Positions 1 through 10,205 of a stretch of DNA of 64,000 nt are shown here, one piece after another. The notes under the pieces were generated by a model that was given only the letters and a program-made list of their open reading frames with translations, was not told the origin of the DNA and did no database searches. Position 1 is the first letter of the stretch. Each line of letters opens with the position of its first letter. Source of the DNA: Halomonas halmophila (GTDB lineage Bacteria; Pseudomonadota; Gammaproteobacteria; Pseudomonadales; Halomonadaceae); the NCBI RefSeq assembly GCF_006540005.1, contig NZ_BJOC01000017.1:27459-91458 (forward strand), written 5' to 3'. Made by a program: the position numbers and the translations under genes.

Positions 1-355
1 TATCGTTCTTGAGCAGTTGGCCGGCCTGAACAACGGCGCGCGGATCCCCCAGGGATTCGCCCAGCTCGGAAAGCAACAGCGCCCAGCGACGACGCTGTTC
101 GATGGATAGCTGGTCCGAGTCGAGATTCTTGACGATATCCAGTGCCTGGGGGCCACGCCCCTGACGTGCTAGGATATGCGCGGCCTCGAGTCGGGAAGCG
201 GCAGCCGCAGCGGGTGCCTGTTGGTCAGCTCTCTGCAACAGCTGTGCCGGATCATGTGCAGGCTGGCGTTGCGTCACGCTTTGCTGCGAGGCACACCCGA
301 CCATCAGTAGTGCCAAAAGCACGGCGGCCAGCGGGCCGCGAGACGAAATCTTCAT
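1..355 (-). CDS. lpoA: LpoA, outer-membrane lipoprotein activator of PBP1A (partial)
   Basis: Only the first 118 codons are present; the gene continues past the left edge. The start is the ATG whose complement lies at 353-355. The N-terminus is a lipoprotein signal: Lys2 and Arg6, a hydrophobic stretch (residues 8-18) and the lipobox VGC, giving lipidation at Cys21. A Gln/Ala-rich linker and then helical, TPR-like sequence follow (AAHILARQG, LDSDQLSIEQRRRWALLL). In the family, LpoA reaches through the peptidoglycan from the outer membrane to stimulate the PBP1A transpeptidase. It lies divergent to rsmI with 48 bases between the starts, the usual gammaproteobacterial arrangement. The assignment rests on the lipobox, the helical N-domain and this synteny, since most of the protein is missing. 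Confidence 0.85.
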   Translation of the reverse strand, partial: MKISSRGPLAAVLLALLMVGCASQQSVTQRQPAHDPAQLLQRADQQAPAAAAASRLEAAHILARQGRGPQALDIVKNLDSDQLSIEQRRRWALLLSELGESLGDPRAVVQAGQLLKND

Positions 356-403
356 CGATCCTTCCTTGTCGCATGGTGGCGGATAGCATCCCAGGGGGCC
401 GAA

Positions 404-1261
404 ATGTCAGACGCGATAGCAGGTTCATTGTACGTGGTCGCCACGCCGATTGGGAATCTCGAGGACCTCTCGCCGCGCGCGGCGCGTCTTCTGGGTGAAG
501 TGGCGCTTGTCGCCGCCGAGGATACCCGACATACGTCGCGGCTGCTGCGTCACCTGGGGGTCGCCCCGGCGGTGATGTCCCTGCACGAGCATAATGAAGC
601 CGGGCGGGTCGAGCAGATCGATCGGCGACTGGCCGCCGGCGAGGACGTGGCTCTGGTCAGCGATGCTGGCACTCCCTTGATCAGTGACCCCGGCTTCGTG
701 CTGGTGCGCGAACTACGTGCCCGACAGCGTTGCATCGTGCCGGTGCCCGGTGCCTGTGCACTGGTGGCCGCCCTGTCCGCAGCCGGGCTGGCTACTGACC
801 AGTTTCTGTTCAATGGTTTTCTGCCGGCCAAGAGCGGCCCGCGGCGGACCCGCCTCGAGGCCCTGGTCGAGCATCAGGCCAGCCTGGTGTTCTATGAGTC
901 ACCCCATCGCATACATGCCACCCTGGCTGACCTGGCCCGAGTCTTCGGCGAGCGGCCTCTGGTTCTGGCTCGCGAGCTGACCAAGACCTTCGAGACCTTC
1001 CTTGCCGGCACGGCCGATACCCTGATCGCCAGGCTCGAGGCGGACCCGGATCAGGCGCGTGGTGAGTTCGTCATCATGGTCGAAGGGGCGCCGCCGCGGG
1101 ACGTCAGCGAGAGCGTCACTATCGAGGCCGACGCACTGCTGAGCAGCCTGCTGGCCGAGGGTGTGGGCGTCAAACAGGCGGCCGGCAGCGTGGCACGCCT
1201 GCTCGGCGGCGCGCGCAAGACCTGGTACGCCCGGGCGCAACGCCTCAAGGACGGGGATTGA
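404..1261 (+). CDS. rsmI: 16S rRNA (cytidine-1402 2'-O) methyltransferase RsmI
   Basis: RsmI 2'-O-methylates C1402 of 16S rRNA using S-adenosylmethionine; with RsmH it builds m4Cm1402 in the P-site decoding region. The 285-residue length fits the family. The SAM-MT (tetrapyrrole methylase) fold is visible: VATPIGNL near residues 12-19, AEDTRHT (38-44) and SDAGTPLISDPG (86-97), then the conserved FYESPHR. The ATG at 404 follows an AGGGGG Shine-Dalgarno. The stop codon overlaps the -35 element of the rnpB promoter. RsmH, which modifies the same nucleotide, is encoded just beyond rnpB. Confidence 0.97.
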   Translation: MSDAIAGSLYVVATPIGNLEDLSPRAARLLGEVALVAAEDTRHTSRLLRHLGVAPAVMSLHEHNEAGRVEQIDRRLAAGEDVALVSDAGTPLISDPGFVLVRELRARQRCIVPVPGACALVAALSAAGLATDQFLFNGFLPAKSGPRRTRLEALVEHQASLVFYESPHRIHATLADLARVFGERPLVLARELTKTFETFLAGTADTLIARLEADPDQARGEFVIMVEGAPPRDVSESVTIEADALLSSLLAEGVGVKQAAGSVARLLGGARKTWYARAQRLKDGD

Positions 1262-1286
1262 GGGGGTGTCGCGGCACTGGTATGCT
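1258..1286 (+). promoter_or_regulatory. Sigma70-type promoter of rnpB
   Basis: TTGAGG (1258-1263) and TATGCT (1281-1286) are separated by exactly 17 bases. The predicted start, about 7 bases downstream, falls at the 5' end expected for RNase P RNA by alignment to the E. coli molecule. The -35 hexamer includes the rsmI stop codon. Confidence 0.7.
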
Positions 1287-1292
1287 TGGCTC

Positions 1293-1655
<363 letters not shown>

Positions 1656-1749
1656 CGGTTTACAGGGTTTTGCAGATTGTTGCCCATTGTTCATCTTTTG
1701 TCGCCGTTGCCGACGCGCACGGCCCTTCCCGAACCGCCACGAGAGCCGC

Positions 1750-2706
1750 ATGTCGTCACCCGCTTCTGAACAACCCCCGCGCGGATTTCGCCATGCCAGC
1801 GTGCTGCTCGATGGCGCGGTCGAGACCCTGATGCATCGAGCCGAGGGCGCCTACCTGGACGCGACCTTCGGGCGGGGCGGACACTCGCGGGCGATTCTCG
1901 AACGCCTGGCCCCGCAGGGTCGCCTGCTGGCCATCGACCGTGACCCTCAGGCCATCCAGGATGCCGGCCGCATCGAGGACCCACGCTTTGCCATCGAGCG
2001 GGGCGACTTCGCCCGCCTGGGCACCATTGCCGACGCCCATGACCTGTATGGCAAGCTGGACGGTATCCTGCTCGACATCGGAGTGTCGTCGCCTCAGCTC
2101 GATGACCCGGAACGCGGCTTCAGCTTTCTGCGCGACGGCCCCCTGGACATGCGCATGGACCCGGATCAGGGCGAAAGTGCGGCGGACTGGATCGCGAAAG
2201 CCGAGGAAGGCGAAATGGCCCGCATCTTCAAGACGCTGGGCGAGGAGCGCTTTGCACGTCGCCTGGCGCGCGCCATCGTGGCCCGGCGTCGCGAGCGCCC
2301 CTTCACGCGCACCGCCGATCTGGCCGAGGTCATCAAGACGGCTCACCCGGCCTGGGAAAAGGGCAAGCACCCGGCAACGCGAGCCTTTCAGGCACTGCGC
2401 ATCCATATCAATGGCGAGCTCGAACAGCTCGAAGCTGCTCTGGATGCGGCCCTGGAGGCGCTGGCGCCCGGCGGTCACCTGGTGGTCATCAGCTTCCACT
2501 CGCTGGAAGACCGTCGCGTCAAGCGCTTCATTCGTGATCATGTGCGCGGTGACACGCATCTGCCGCGCGGCGTGCCGTTGCGCGATGACCAGATCCAGCG
2601 TCGCCTGGAGGCGCTCGGCAAGGCGTGGCGTGCCAGTGCGCAAGAAGTCGAGGCTAACCCTCGCGCTCGCAGCGCCGTCATGCGGGCGGCGCGTAAACGC
2701 TATTGA
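1750..2706 (+). CDS. rsmH: 16S rRNA (cytosine-1402 N4) methyltransferase RsmH (MraW)
   Basis: RsmH N4-methylates C1402 of 16S rRNA. The 318-residue product has the expected HxSVLL-type N-terminus ([13 protein letters not shown]), the SAM-binding [18 protein letters not shown], the [13 protein letters not shown] signature and the late [14 protein letters not shown]. The ATG at 1750 gives a family-typical N-terminus; the frame is open upstream but that part overlaps rnpB. It is the first gene of the dcw cluster. No mraZ, which normally precedes it, is found between rnpB and this start. FtsL begins 12 bases after the stop. Confidence 0.97.
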   Translation: MSSPASEQPPRGFRHASVLLDGAVETLMHRAEGAYLDATFGRGGHSRAILERLAPQGRLLAIDRDPQAIQDAGRIEDPRFAIERGDFARLGTIADAHDLYGKLDGILLDIGVSSPQLDDPERGFSFLRDGPLDMRMDPDQGESAADWIAKAEEGEMARIFKTLGEERFARRLARAIVARRRERPFTRTADLAEVIKTAHPAWEKGKHPATRAFQALRIHINGELEQLEAALDAALEALAPGGHLVVISFHSLEDRRVKRFIRDHVRGDTHLPRGVPLRDDQIQRRLEALGKAWRASAQEVEANPRARSAVMRAARKRY

Positions 2707-2718
2707 AGGAGTGGTGAC

Positions 2719-3057
2719 ATGGCACAGGGACGCAATGCCTCCACGACGACGTCAACCGGCTTCGGCTGGCCGGCGGTCCGACCACGGTTGTCGATGCTGC
2801 TGCTGGTCAATGCGGTATTGCTGGGGCTTTGTCTGGCCTCGGCGCTGGCGGTGATCGCCACCAGCCATGAAGTCCGCGAACGCTATGCACGCTTGCAGAA
2901 GCTCGAGAACGAGCAGCAGCAACTGCAGACCGAGTGGGGTCGGTTACTGCTCGAAGAGAGCGCCTGGTCGTCACCGTCACGCATCGAACGCCTGGCCTCG
3001 CAACGCCTGGAGATGCGGTTGCCCGATGTGGATGAGGTCGAGGTGATCCGACCATGA
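2719..3057 (+). CDS. ftsL: Cell division protein FtsL
   Basis: Small bitopic division protein of 112 residues that forms the FtsQLB complex and activates FtsWI. A cytoplasmic N-terminus is followed by one membrane segment (about residues 24-46, rich in L, V and A). A periplasmic coiled coil comes next, with heptad-like RERYARLQKLENEQQQLQTEW and a short C-terminal tail (LPDVDEVEVIRP). A GAAGGAG-type ribosome site precedes the ATG. Its stop overlaps the ftsI start in ATGA, which suggests coupled translation. Sequence conservation is low in this family, so the identification leans on topology and on the position between rsmH and ftsI. Confidence 0.93.
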   Translation: MAQGRNASTTTSTGFGWPAVRPRLSMLLLVNAVLLGLCLASALAVIATSHEVRERYARLQKLENEQQQLQTEWGRLLLEESAWSSPSRIERLASQRLEMRLPDVDEVEVIRP

Positions 3058-4778
3058 GCAGAACGTCTTCCAATGGGGTAACGTCGCGCCGTCCGCGACC
3101 CATGGAGCCCATGGGTCGCGCGCGATATATCGTCATGATGGGATTGGTGCTGATCGGCCTGGGGTTGCTGGCTGGTCGCATCGTCGATCTGCATGTCTTC
3201 GAGCGTACCTTTCTCAAGGGCCAGGGTGACGCGCGCACCCTGCGCGTCGACGAGATCCCCGCTCACCGCGGCATGATCACCGACCGTCACGGCAGTCCTC
3301 TGGCCATTTCGACGCCCGTGGTCACGCTCTGGGCCAACCCTCAGGATGTACCGGAGGATGGCATTCAACGTTTGAGGCTGGCTCAGGCGTTGGGGCAGGA
3401 TCTGGATGCATTGAACAAGCGCTTGGCGCGTTATTCGGAGCGTGAGTTCATGTACCTGGAGCGTCGCATGACCCCGGGAGCGGCGCAGAAAGTGCTCGAC
3501 CTCCGGGTGCCGGGTGTCCATGCCCGCAAGGAGTACAAACGGTATTATCCTGCAGGGGAAGTGGCGGCCCAATTGATTGGCGTGACCAATATCGATGACA
3601 AGGGGCAAGAAGGCCTCGAGCTGGCGTACCAGCCCTATTTGGCCGGGGTGCCCGGCAAGCGGCGGGTGTTGAAGGATCGTCGCGGCCGCCTGGTGCGGGA
3701 CCTCGAAGTGCTCAAGGAAGCCGAGCCCGGCGGTGACCTGACGCTGTCCATCGATCAGAGCCTGCAGTACATGGCCTATCGGGAGCTCAAGGCGGCGGTG
3801 GAAAAAAACGACGCCGATGGTGGCACTCTGGTGATGCTCGACGCGGACACCGGTGAGGTGCTTGCCATGGCCAACCAGCCCTCTTATAACCCCAATAACC
3901 GAGCCAGTCTGGACCCGGCCGGTTTGCGCAATCAGGCGATCGTCGACACCTTTGAGCCCGGCTCGGTGATCAAGCCGTTGGCCATGTCAGCCTTGCTGGA
4001 AACCGGCAAGTTTCCGCCGGATACGGTGGTGGATACCTCACCCGGCTGGATGGTGATCGATGGCTATACCATTCGTGACGTTTCCAACAACGGCAAGCTG
4101 ACGCTGACGGGCATCCTGCGCAAGTCCTCCAATATCGGCATGTCCAAACTGACTCTGCAACTGGATAAGCCCGTGGTGCCTCGGCGCTATCGTGCGCTCG
4201 GTTTTGGTAGTGCACCCGGTACGGGTTTCCCGGGTGAGGCGACAGGCAGTGTGCCATCGCCGCGGGTCTGGTCGAGCAGTCAGTGGGCCGCGCTTTCCTA
4301 TGGTTATGGATTGTCGGTTTCGGCACTGCAACTGGCCAGCGCCTACACGGCCATTGCCAATCACGGCAAGCGCCTGCCGCCTTCGCTATTGCGGCTGGAT
4401 CAGGCACCTCAGGGGAAGCCGGTCATCGAGCCAGCGATTGCCGACAAGGTGCTGGGCATGATGGACGAGGTGGTCGCTCCCGGCACGGGCGCGCGGCGAG
4501 GCATGGTGCCTGGCTACCGTGTGGCGGGCAAAACCGGCACGGTACGCAAGGTGGGCAGTGACGGCTACCAGCAAAGCACCTATCGAGCCCTGTTCGTGGG
4601 GATTGCACCGGTCTCTGACCCGCGCATCATCACCGTGGTGATGATCGATCACCCGCGTGGCGATGAGTACTATGGTGGTGCCATCGCGGCGCCTGTCTTT
4701 TCCCGAGTGGCCGGCAGTGCACTGCGCATGCTGGATGTGCCCCCCGATCGATCGAGCCAGGACGATGATGATGAATGA
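3054..4778 (+). CDS. ftsI: Division-specific peptidoglycan transpeptidase FtsI (PBP3)
   Basis: FtsI is the class B penicillin-binding protein that cross-links septal peptidoglycan with FtsW. Its 574 residues comprise a cytoplasmic N-terminus, a single membrane anchor (about residues 24-44), a pedestal domain starting near AHRGMITDRHG, and the transpeptidase domain. The three catalytic motifs are intact: SxxK with nucleophile Ser304 (SVIK), SSN at 358-360 and KTGT at 493-496. It overlaps ftsL by four bases; murE follows after 30 bases. Confidence 0.98.
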   Translation: MSRTSSNGVTSRRPRPMEPMGRARYIVMMGLVLIGLGLLAGRIVDLHVFERTFLKGQGDARTLRVDEIPAHRGMITDRHGSPLAISTPVVTLWANPQDVPEDGIQRLRLAQALGQDLDALNKRLARYSEREFMYLERRMTPGAAQKVLDLRVPGVHARKEYKRYYPAGEVAAQLIGVTNIDDKGQEGLELAYQPYLAGVPGKRRVLKDRRGRLVRDLEVLKEAEPGGDLTLSIDQSLQYMAYRELKAAVEKNDADGGTLVMLDADTGEVLAMANQPSYNPNNRASLDPAGLRNQAIVDTFEPGSVIKPLAMSALLETGKFPPDTVVDTSPGWMVIDGYTIRDVSNNGKLTLTGILRKSSNIGMSKLTLQLDKPVVPRRYRALGFGSAPGTGFPGEATGSVPSPRVWSSSQWAALSYGYGLSVSALQLASAYTAIANHGKRLPPSLLRLDQAPQGKPVIEPAIADKVLGMMDEVVAPGTGARRGMVPGYRVAGKTGTVRKVGSDGYQQSTYRALFVGIAPVSDPRIITVVMIDHPRGDEYYGGAIAAPVFSRVAGSALRMLDVPPDRSSQDDDDE

Positions 4779-4808
4779 TCTGCGCCATGCACGGCCAATG
4801 GGGTCTGC

Positions 4809-6320
4809 ATGCGAGTAAACGCTGCACGCCTGACGGCAGTGCTGAGCCGGTACTGGCCGGAGCGGGCCGAAGCCCTACAGGTCTTCGCATCGAGTGACGA
4901 TACCCGGCTGTGTCTGGATAGCCGTGAGCTGGGCGAGGGCGATGTCTTTCTGGCCTTGCCCGGCGTGTCGGTCGATGGACGTGATTTCATCGACCAGGCC
5001 CTGTCGTCCGGTGCCCGGGTGGTACTGTCGCATTTCGAGCCCGGCGACTCGGGCGAAACATCCGCCCGAGTGCTGGGGCTGGAAGGGCTGGCCGAGCGGC
5101 TGGGTGACATCGGGCGTGAGCTCTTCGAGGTACCCGAAGACCTCGAGCTTATCGGTGTCACCGGGACCAACGGCAAGAGTTCGGTGACGCACTATATCGC
5201 CGCGCTCAGTCAGGTGCTGGGTCGCGAGGCCGGGATGATCGGCACCCTCGGGCACGGACGACCCGGAGCGCTGCAGGAAGGCAGGCTGACCACCCCCGGC
5301 CCGCTAGCGATGCAGGCGGCCCTTGGCGAACTGGCGCAGGACGGAGTACGGCGCGTGGCCATGGAAGCCTCGTCTCACGCCCTGGAGCAGCAAAGGCTGG
5401 CGGGTTGCCGAGTGGCGGCTGCGGTGTTCACCAACCTGAGTCGCGACCATCTCGACTATCATGGCGGCATGGGCGCCTACGCTGCGGCCAAGGCGCGGCT
5501 TTTCCAGCGCCCCGAACTCCGGCTGGCGGTCGTCAATGGCGATGACCCCCTGGCACGCCTGATGCTGGCGGGTCTGCCGGAGGGGGTGCGGGTGCTGGCC
5601 GTCGGTGATGATGAAGCGGTGACCCTGCGCGTGGTGGGGGTCGAGCCCTTGCCCCAGGGGCAGCGTGCGGTGATTGCCACGCCGGATGGCGAGCGGGTGC
5701 TGGAAATCGGCCTGGTGGGGAGCTTCAACCTGACCAATGTGCTGTTGGCCATGGCCGTGCTGCATGGCCTGGGCGAAGACCTCGAGGCATTGTTTGCCGC
5801 GGCGGGCGAGCTGACCCCGGTGCCTGGTCGTATGCAGGTACTGAGCGACACGCGGGGGCCGAGCGTGGTCATCGACTATGCCCACACCCCGGATGCACTG
5901 GAGAATGCGCTGGAGGCGCTGCGCCTGCATCTCCCCGACCACGGGCGCCTGTGGTGCCTGTTCGGCTGTGGCGGCGATCGCGACCCGGGCAAGCGGCCCT
6001 TGATGGCCGCCGCCGTGGAGCGCCATGCCGATGTGCCGGTGATAACCGATGACAACCCGCGCAACGAGTCGGCCGCGGCAATACGTGAGCAGATGCTGGC
6101 CGGCTTGAGCGCGGAGGCGCGCTCCCGAGCCCGCGTTCACGACGGCCGAGCGGCGGCCATCCGGCGAGTCGTTGCGGAAGCCGATGCCGAGGATGTCATC
6201 CTGATTGCCGGCAAGGGCCACGAGACCTATCAGGAAATCGCCGGGGTGCGCCACGCCTTCTCCGATCTGGAAGAGGCCAGGGCCGCCTTGGCCGAGCGTC
6301 ATGCGGAGGGCGCCTCATGA
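4809..6320 (+). CDS. murE: UDP-MurNAc-tripeptide synthetase MurE (meso-DAP adding)
   Basis: Cytoplasmic Mur ligase that adds meso-diaminopimelate to UDP-MurNAc-L-Ala-D-Glu. The protein has 503 residues. The ATP loop is GTNGKSS (119-125), and the acceptor-selecting motif is DNPR (415-418), the version that binds meso-DAP rather than lysine. This implies an A1gamma-type Gram-negative wall. HTPDALENAL in the central domain is also typical. Its last four bases are the murF start (ATGA), so the two ligases are probably translationally coupled. Confidence 0.98.
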   Translation: MRVNAARLTAVLSRYWPERAEALQVFASSDDTRLCLDSRELGEGDVFLALPGVSVDGRDFIDQALSSGARVVLSHFEPGDSGETSARVLGLEGLAERLGDIGRELFEVPEDLELIGVTGTNGKSSVTHYIAALSQVLGREAGMIGTLGHGRPGALQEGRLTTPGPLAMQAALGELAQDGVRRVAMEASSHALEQQRLAGCRVAAAVFTNLSRDHLDYHGGMGAYAAAKARLFQRPELRLAVVNGDDPLARLMLAGLPEGVRVLAVGDDEAVTLRVVGVEPLPQGQRAVIATPDGERVLEIGLVGSFNLTNVLLAMAVLHGLGEDLEALFAAAGELTPVPGRMQVLSDTRGPSVVIDYAHTPDALENALEALRLHLPDHGRLWCLFGCGGDRDPGKRPLMAAAVERHADVPVITDDNPRNESAAAIREQMLAGLSAEARSRARVHDGRAAAIRRVVAEADAEDVILIAGKGHETYQEIAGVRHAFSDLEEARAALAERHAEGAS

Positions 6321-7684
6321 CGGCGGTCGGCCTGCACTATCTCAGCGACGTGGCGCGCGCGCTGGGGGCCGAGCCGCCGCGGCAGGATGCTGCGTTGACG
6401 ACCATTGTCACGGACACGCGACGACTCGAGCCGGGTGCCTTGTTCGTGGCGCTGGTCGGTGAACGCTTCGATGCCCATCGCTTCCTTGCCGAAGCCAGAG
6501 AGGCGGGGGCCGTGGCGGCACTGGTCGAGACGCGTCAAAACGATCCGCTGGCGCAGATCGAAGTGGCCGACACCCGCTTGGCGTTGGGGCTTCTGGGGCG
6601 CGAGAGACGGCGTGCCTGGGCCGGTCCGCTGGCGGCGGTGACCGGCAACAGCGGCAAGACCACCGTCAAGCAGATGCTGGCCGGTATCCTGTCGCGTGGC
6701 GGCGAGACGCTGGCGACCCACGGCAACCTCAATAACGATTTCGGGGCGCCCATGACACTGCTGGGGCTGACCGCCGAGCATCGTCGGGCCGTGGTCGAAC
6801 TGGGTGCCAATCATCTCGGCGAGATTGCCTGGACCACTTCCCTGGCGCTGCCTGATGTTGCGGTGATCACCAATGTCACCGGCGCACATGTGGGCGAGTT
6901 CGGTGGCATGGGTCGCATCGCCCAGGCCAAGGGCGAGATCCTGGCGGGCCTGGCCGCGACCGGCGTGGCGGTGCTCAATCGGGATGATGCCTACTTCCCG
7001 CTATGGGCCAGTCTGGCCGCGCCCCGCGAGGTGCTCGACTATGGCCTGCAGGGCCGGGGGCGTCTGCGAGCCGAGACACTGGTCTGTGATGAGCTGGGGC
7101 GCTATGCTTTCACGCTGTCCTTCGAGGGGCGGGAACTGGGACGCATTCAGCTGCCGTTGATCGGCCGCCACAATGTGTCCAACGCCCTGGCCGCGGCGGG
7201 GGCCGCGCTGGCGATGAACGTTGATCCGACGGATGTGCTGGCCGGCCTGGCCGAGGTCGAGCCGGTAGCCGGGCGGATGGGCATCATGGCTGGCCGCAAT
7301 GGCGCTCGGCTGCTGGATGACACCTACAATGCCAATCCGGGCGCCGTGAAGGCGGCGCTGGAGGCCCTGGCATCCCTGCCGGCACCGAGATGGTGCCTGT
7401 TGGGCGCCATGGGCGAGCTGGGCGATGCCTCGGCGGCATGGCACGCCGAGGTGGGGCGTCATGCTCGCGCGCTCGGCATCGAGTTTCTCGGTACCCTGGG
7501 TGAGGCGGCTTTGCCGGCCAGCCAGGCCTTCGGCGAAGCGGGGTACCATTTCAATGATAGAGAGGCGTTGACGCGCCATGTTCTCCACCATCTGCCGCCG
7601 GCGGCCAGTGTGTTGGTCAAGGGCTCGCGCAGCACCGGCATGGAAGAGGTGGTGGCCGCGCTGCGCTCGGATGCATCAAGGTAA
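6317..7684 (+). CDS. murF: UDP-MurNAc-tripeptide:D-Ala-D-Ala ligase MurF
   Basis: Final cytoplasmic Mur ligase, adding D-Ala-D-Ala to make the UDP-MurNAc-pentapeptide. The 455-residue product carries the ATP loop TGNSGKTT (109-116), the HGNLNNDFG(A)P motif characteristic of Mur[11 protein letters not shown] and DDTYNANP. The loop reads GNSGKT rather than GSSGKT, a conservative variant. It starts inside the murE stop, and mraY follows after 8 bases. The product is the substrate of MraY, encoded next. Confidence 0.98.
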   Translation: MTAVGLHYLSDVARALGAEPPRQDAALTTIVTDTRRLEPGALFVALVGERFDAHRFLAEAREAGAVAALVETRQNDPLAQIEVADTRLALGLLGRERRRAWAGPLAAVTGNSGKTTVKQMLAGILSRGGETLATHGNLNNDFGAPMTLLGLTAEHRRAVVELGANHLGEIAWTTSLALPDVAVITNVTGAHVGEFGGMGRIAQAKGEILAGLAATGVAVLNRDDAYFPLWASLAAPREVLDYGLQGRGRLRAETLVCDELGRYAFTLSFEGRELGRIQLPLIGRHNVSNALAAAGAALAMNVDPTDVLAGLAEVEPVAGRMGIMAGRNGARLLDDTYNANPGAVKAALEALASLPAPRWCLLGAMGELGDASAAWHAEVGRHARALGIEFLGTLGEAALPASQAFGEAGYHFNDREALTRHVLHHLPPAASVLVKGSRSTGMEEVVAALRSDASR

Positions 7685-7692
7685 CGCATTAC

Positions 7693-8775
7693 ATGCTGCT
7701 TTTTCTGGCTGACTTCCTGGCGCAGTTTCAAAGCGCCTTCAACGTCTTCGAATACCTCACCCTGAGGATGATTCTCGGCACCCTGACGGCCCTGGTGCTG
7801 TGCCTCTGGCTGGGTCCACTGGTCATACGCCGCCTGGTGGAACGCCAGATCGGCCAGGCGGTGCGCGACGATGGCCCCCAGTCACATCTGTCCAAGGCCG
7901 GCACACCGACCATGGGTGGGGCGATGATCTTGATCGCCATCGCCATCAGTACCCTGCTGTGGGCCGACCTGACCAACCACTACGTCTGGGTCGTGCTGGC
8001 GGTCACGCTGGGCTTCGGCGCCATCGGCTGGGTCGATGACTTCCGCAAGGTGGTGGAGAAGAACCCGCGTGGCCTGCCGGCACGCTGGAAGTACTTCTGG
8101 CAGTCGGCGATCGGCCTGGGCGCCGCCGTGATCCTGTATGTCACGGCCGCCTCGAGCGTCGAAACGAGCCTGATCGTGCCCTTGTTCAAGGAATTCGTGT
8201 TGCCGCTGGGCGTCTTCTATGTCGTGCTCACCTATCTGGTGATCGTCGGCAGCTCCAATGCGGTCAACCTGACCGACGGCCTCGATGGCCTGGCCATCAT
8301 GCCCACCGTGCTGGTGGCCATGGGGCTGGCGGTCTTCGCCTATGCGAGTGGCAATGTGGTCTTCGCCGAGTACCTGCAGATCCCCATGATCCCCGGTGCC
8401 GGTGAGCTCGCCGTGTTCTGCGCGACCATCGCCGGCGCCGGTCTGGGGTTTCTGTGGTTCAATACCTATCCGGCCCAGGTCTTCATGGGCGATGTCGGTG
8501 CCCTGGCGCTGGGCGCCGCCCTCGGCGTGGTAGCAGTCATCGTGCGCCAGGAAATCGTGCTGTTCATCATGGGCGGTATCTTCGTTCTCGAGACGGTCTC
8601 GGTGATGCTGCAGGTTGCCTCCTACAAGCTGACCGGGCGGCGTATCTTCCGCATGGCTCCCTTGCATCATCATTATGAGCTCAAGGGCTGGCCCGAACCG
8701 CGTGTCATCGTGCGTTTCTGGATCATCACCGTGGTTCTGGTGCTGGTCGGTCTGGCCACACTGAAGATTCGTTGA
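7693..8775 (+). CDS. mraY: Phospho-N-acetylmuramoyl-pentapeptide transferase MraY
   Basis: Integral membrane enzyme that transfers phospho-MurNAc-pentapeptide to undecaprenyl phosphate, making lipid I. The 360 residues are strongly hydrophobic with about ten membrane segments. Diagnostic motifs are GTPTMGG on the first cytoplasmic loop, the Asp pair at 115-116 (VDDFRK), [21 protein letters not shown] and the HHHYELKGW cytoplasmic loop. MurD starts 48 bases downstream. Confidence 0.98.
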   Translation: MLLFLADFLAQFQSAFNVFEYLTLRMILGTLTALVLCLWLGPLVIRRLVERQIGQAVRDDGPQSHLSKAGTPTMGGAMILIAIAISTLLWADLTNHYVWVVLAVTLGFGAIGWVDDFRKVVEKNPRGLPARWKYFWQSAIGLGAAVILYVTAASSVETSLIVPLFKEFVLPLGVFYVVLTYLVIVGSSNAVNLTDGLDGLAIMPTVLVAMGLAVFAYASGNVVFAEYLQIPMIPGAGELAVFCATIAGAGLGFLWFNTYPAQVFMGDVGALALGAALGVVAVIVRQEIVLFIMGGIFVLETVSVMLQVASYKLTGRRIFRMAPLHHHYELKGWPEPRVIVRFWIITVVLVLVGLATLKIR

Positions 8776-8822
8776 GGCTCCCGCGCGGAGCTTTCGGTCG
8801 ATCACGACGCGAGGAGCCGTTC

Positions 8823-10205
8823 ATGGTCAAGGTACCCGAGGGAGTCACGCTGGTGGTCGGGCTGGGTATCTCGGGGCGTGCCATCTGCCGCCACCTGGAG
8901 CGCCTGGGCCGTCCCTTCATGGTGGCCGATACGCGTGACCGCCCACCGGGGCTGGACGCCTTTCGCGCGGCGCACCCCGGGGTCGAGGTACATTGTGGTG
9001 CCCTGGCCGATGTCGACATGCGTGCGGCGCGGGAGGTCGTCGTCAGCCCCGGGGTCGACCCGCGCGTCGCCGAGCTCGCCGCTCTGGATGACTGCTGCAG
9101 CGAATCGGGCGACCCCTTGGTGGTCGGCGAGATGGCCCTGTTCAGCCGCGCCTGTCGGGCGCCCATCGCTGCCATCACCGGGTCGAATGCCAAGTCCACG
9201 GTTACCACGCTGCTGGCTGAAATGGCCGACGCAGCCGGCCGCAAGGTGGCCGTCGGCGGCAACCTGGGAACAGCGGCGCTTGACCTGTTGGCCGAGCAGC
9301 CGCATGCCGAGCTTTATGTGCTGGAGGTTTCGAGCTTCCAGCTCGAGACGACCCCCTGTCTGGGAGCGACTACCGCGGCCTTTCTCAACCTCTCCGAGGA
9401 TCACCTCGATCGGCATGGCGACATGGATGGTTATCGCGACGCCAAGCAGGCCATCTTTCGTGGTGCGCAGCATGCCGTGGTCAATGCCGAGGAACCGGCG
9501 ACCTGGCCGGACAGGGCGTTGCCGTCTGTCGAGCGCTTTACCACGCAACACCCGGCTGACGGCGAGTGGGGCATCGCCAAGCACGGCGAGGGTGCGGATA
9601 CCTGGCTGGTACATGGCGCCACCCCTCTGATGCCCACGGCGGCCATGCGGCTCCAGGGGCGTCACAATCAGGCCAATGCCCTGGCCGCACTGGCCATGGG
9701 GCAGCACCTGGGGTTGCCGATGCCCGAGATGAGGCGCGTGCTGGAACGCTTCATCGGCCTGCCGCACCGTTGCGAGTGGGTCGCCGATGTTGACGACGTG
9801 CGCTGGATCAATGACTCCAAGGGCACCAATGTGGGGGCCACCCTGGCGGCCATCGCCGGGATCGGCCCGACCCTGGAGGGCCGCCTGGTCCTGCTGGCGG
9901 GCGGGGTCGGCAAGGGGGCGGACTTCTCTCCTCTGGTAGCGCCGCTGCAGCAGTATGGCCGTGAGGCGATATTGTTCGGCCAGGATGCCGAGCGGCTGGC
10001 TACGAGCCTTCGTCATGGCTTGCCGATACGGCGCGTGGAAAACCTGTGTGACGCCATGCAACAGGCGGCCGAATCCGCTCGGCCGGGCGATTGTGTGCTG
10101 CTGTCGCCGGCCTGTGCCAGCCTTGATCAATTCAGCGATTATCAGGCGCGCGGCGAGGCCTTCCGCAAGGCCGTGAAGCAGATGATACGCAAGGAGGCGC
10201 CATGA
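8823..10205 (+). CDS. murD: UDP-MurNAc-L-alanine:D-glutamate ligase MurD
   Basis: Adds D-glutamate to UDP-MurNAc-L-Ala. I chose the ATG at 8823 (460 residues): a GAGGAG ribosome site lies six bases upstream and the sequence opens directly into the nucleotide-sugar fold (VVGLGISGRAICRHL). A TTG at 8772 overlapping the mraY stop is an in-frame alternative. The ATP loop is GSNAKST (120-126), with Ala where most Mur ligases have Gly; as I recall, pseudomonads share this form. The C-terminus has LLSPACASLDQF, diagnostic of MurD. The stop overlaps the ftsW ATG. Confidence 0.97.
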   Translation: MVKVPEGVTLVVGLGISGRAICRHLERLGRPFMVADTRDRPPGLDAFRAAHPGVEVHCGALADVDMRAAREVVVSPGVDPRVAELAALDDCCSESGDPLVVGEMALFSRACRAPIAAITGSNAKSTVTTLLAEMADAAGRKVAVGGNLGTAALDLLAEQPHAELYVLEVSSFQLETTPCLGATTAAFLNLSEDHLDRHGDMDGYRDAKQAIFRGAQHAVVNAEEPATWPDRALPSVERFTTQHPADGEWGIAKHGEGADTWLVHGATPLMPTAAMRLQGRHNQANALAALAMGQHLGLPMPEMRRVLERFIGLPHRCEWVADVDDVRWINDSKGTNVGATLAAIAGIGPTLEGRLVLLAGGVGKGADFSPLVAPLQQYGREAILFGQDAERLATSLRHGLPIRRVENLCDAMQQAAESARPGDCVLLSPACASLDQFSDYQARGEAFRKAVKQMIRKEAP

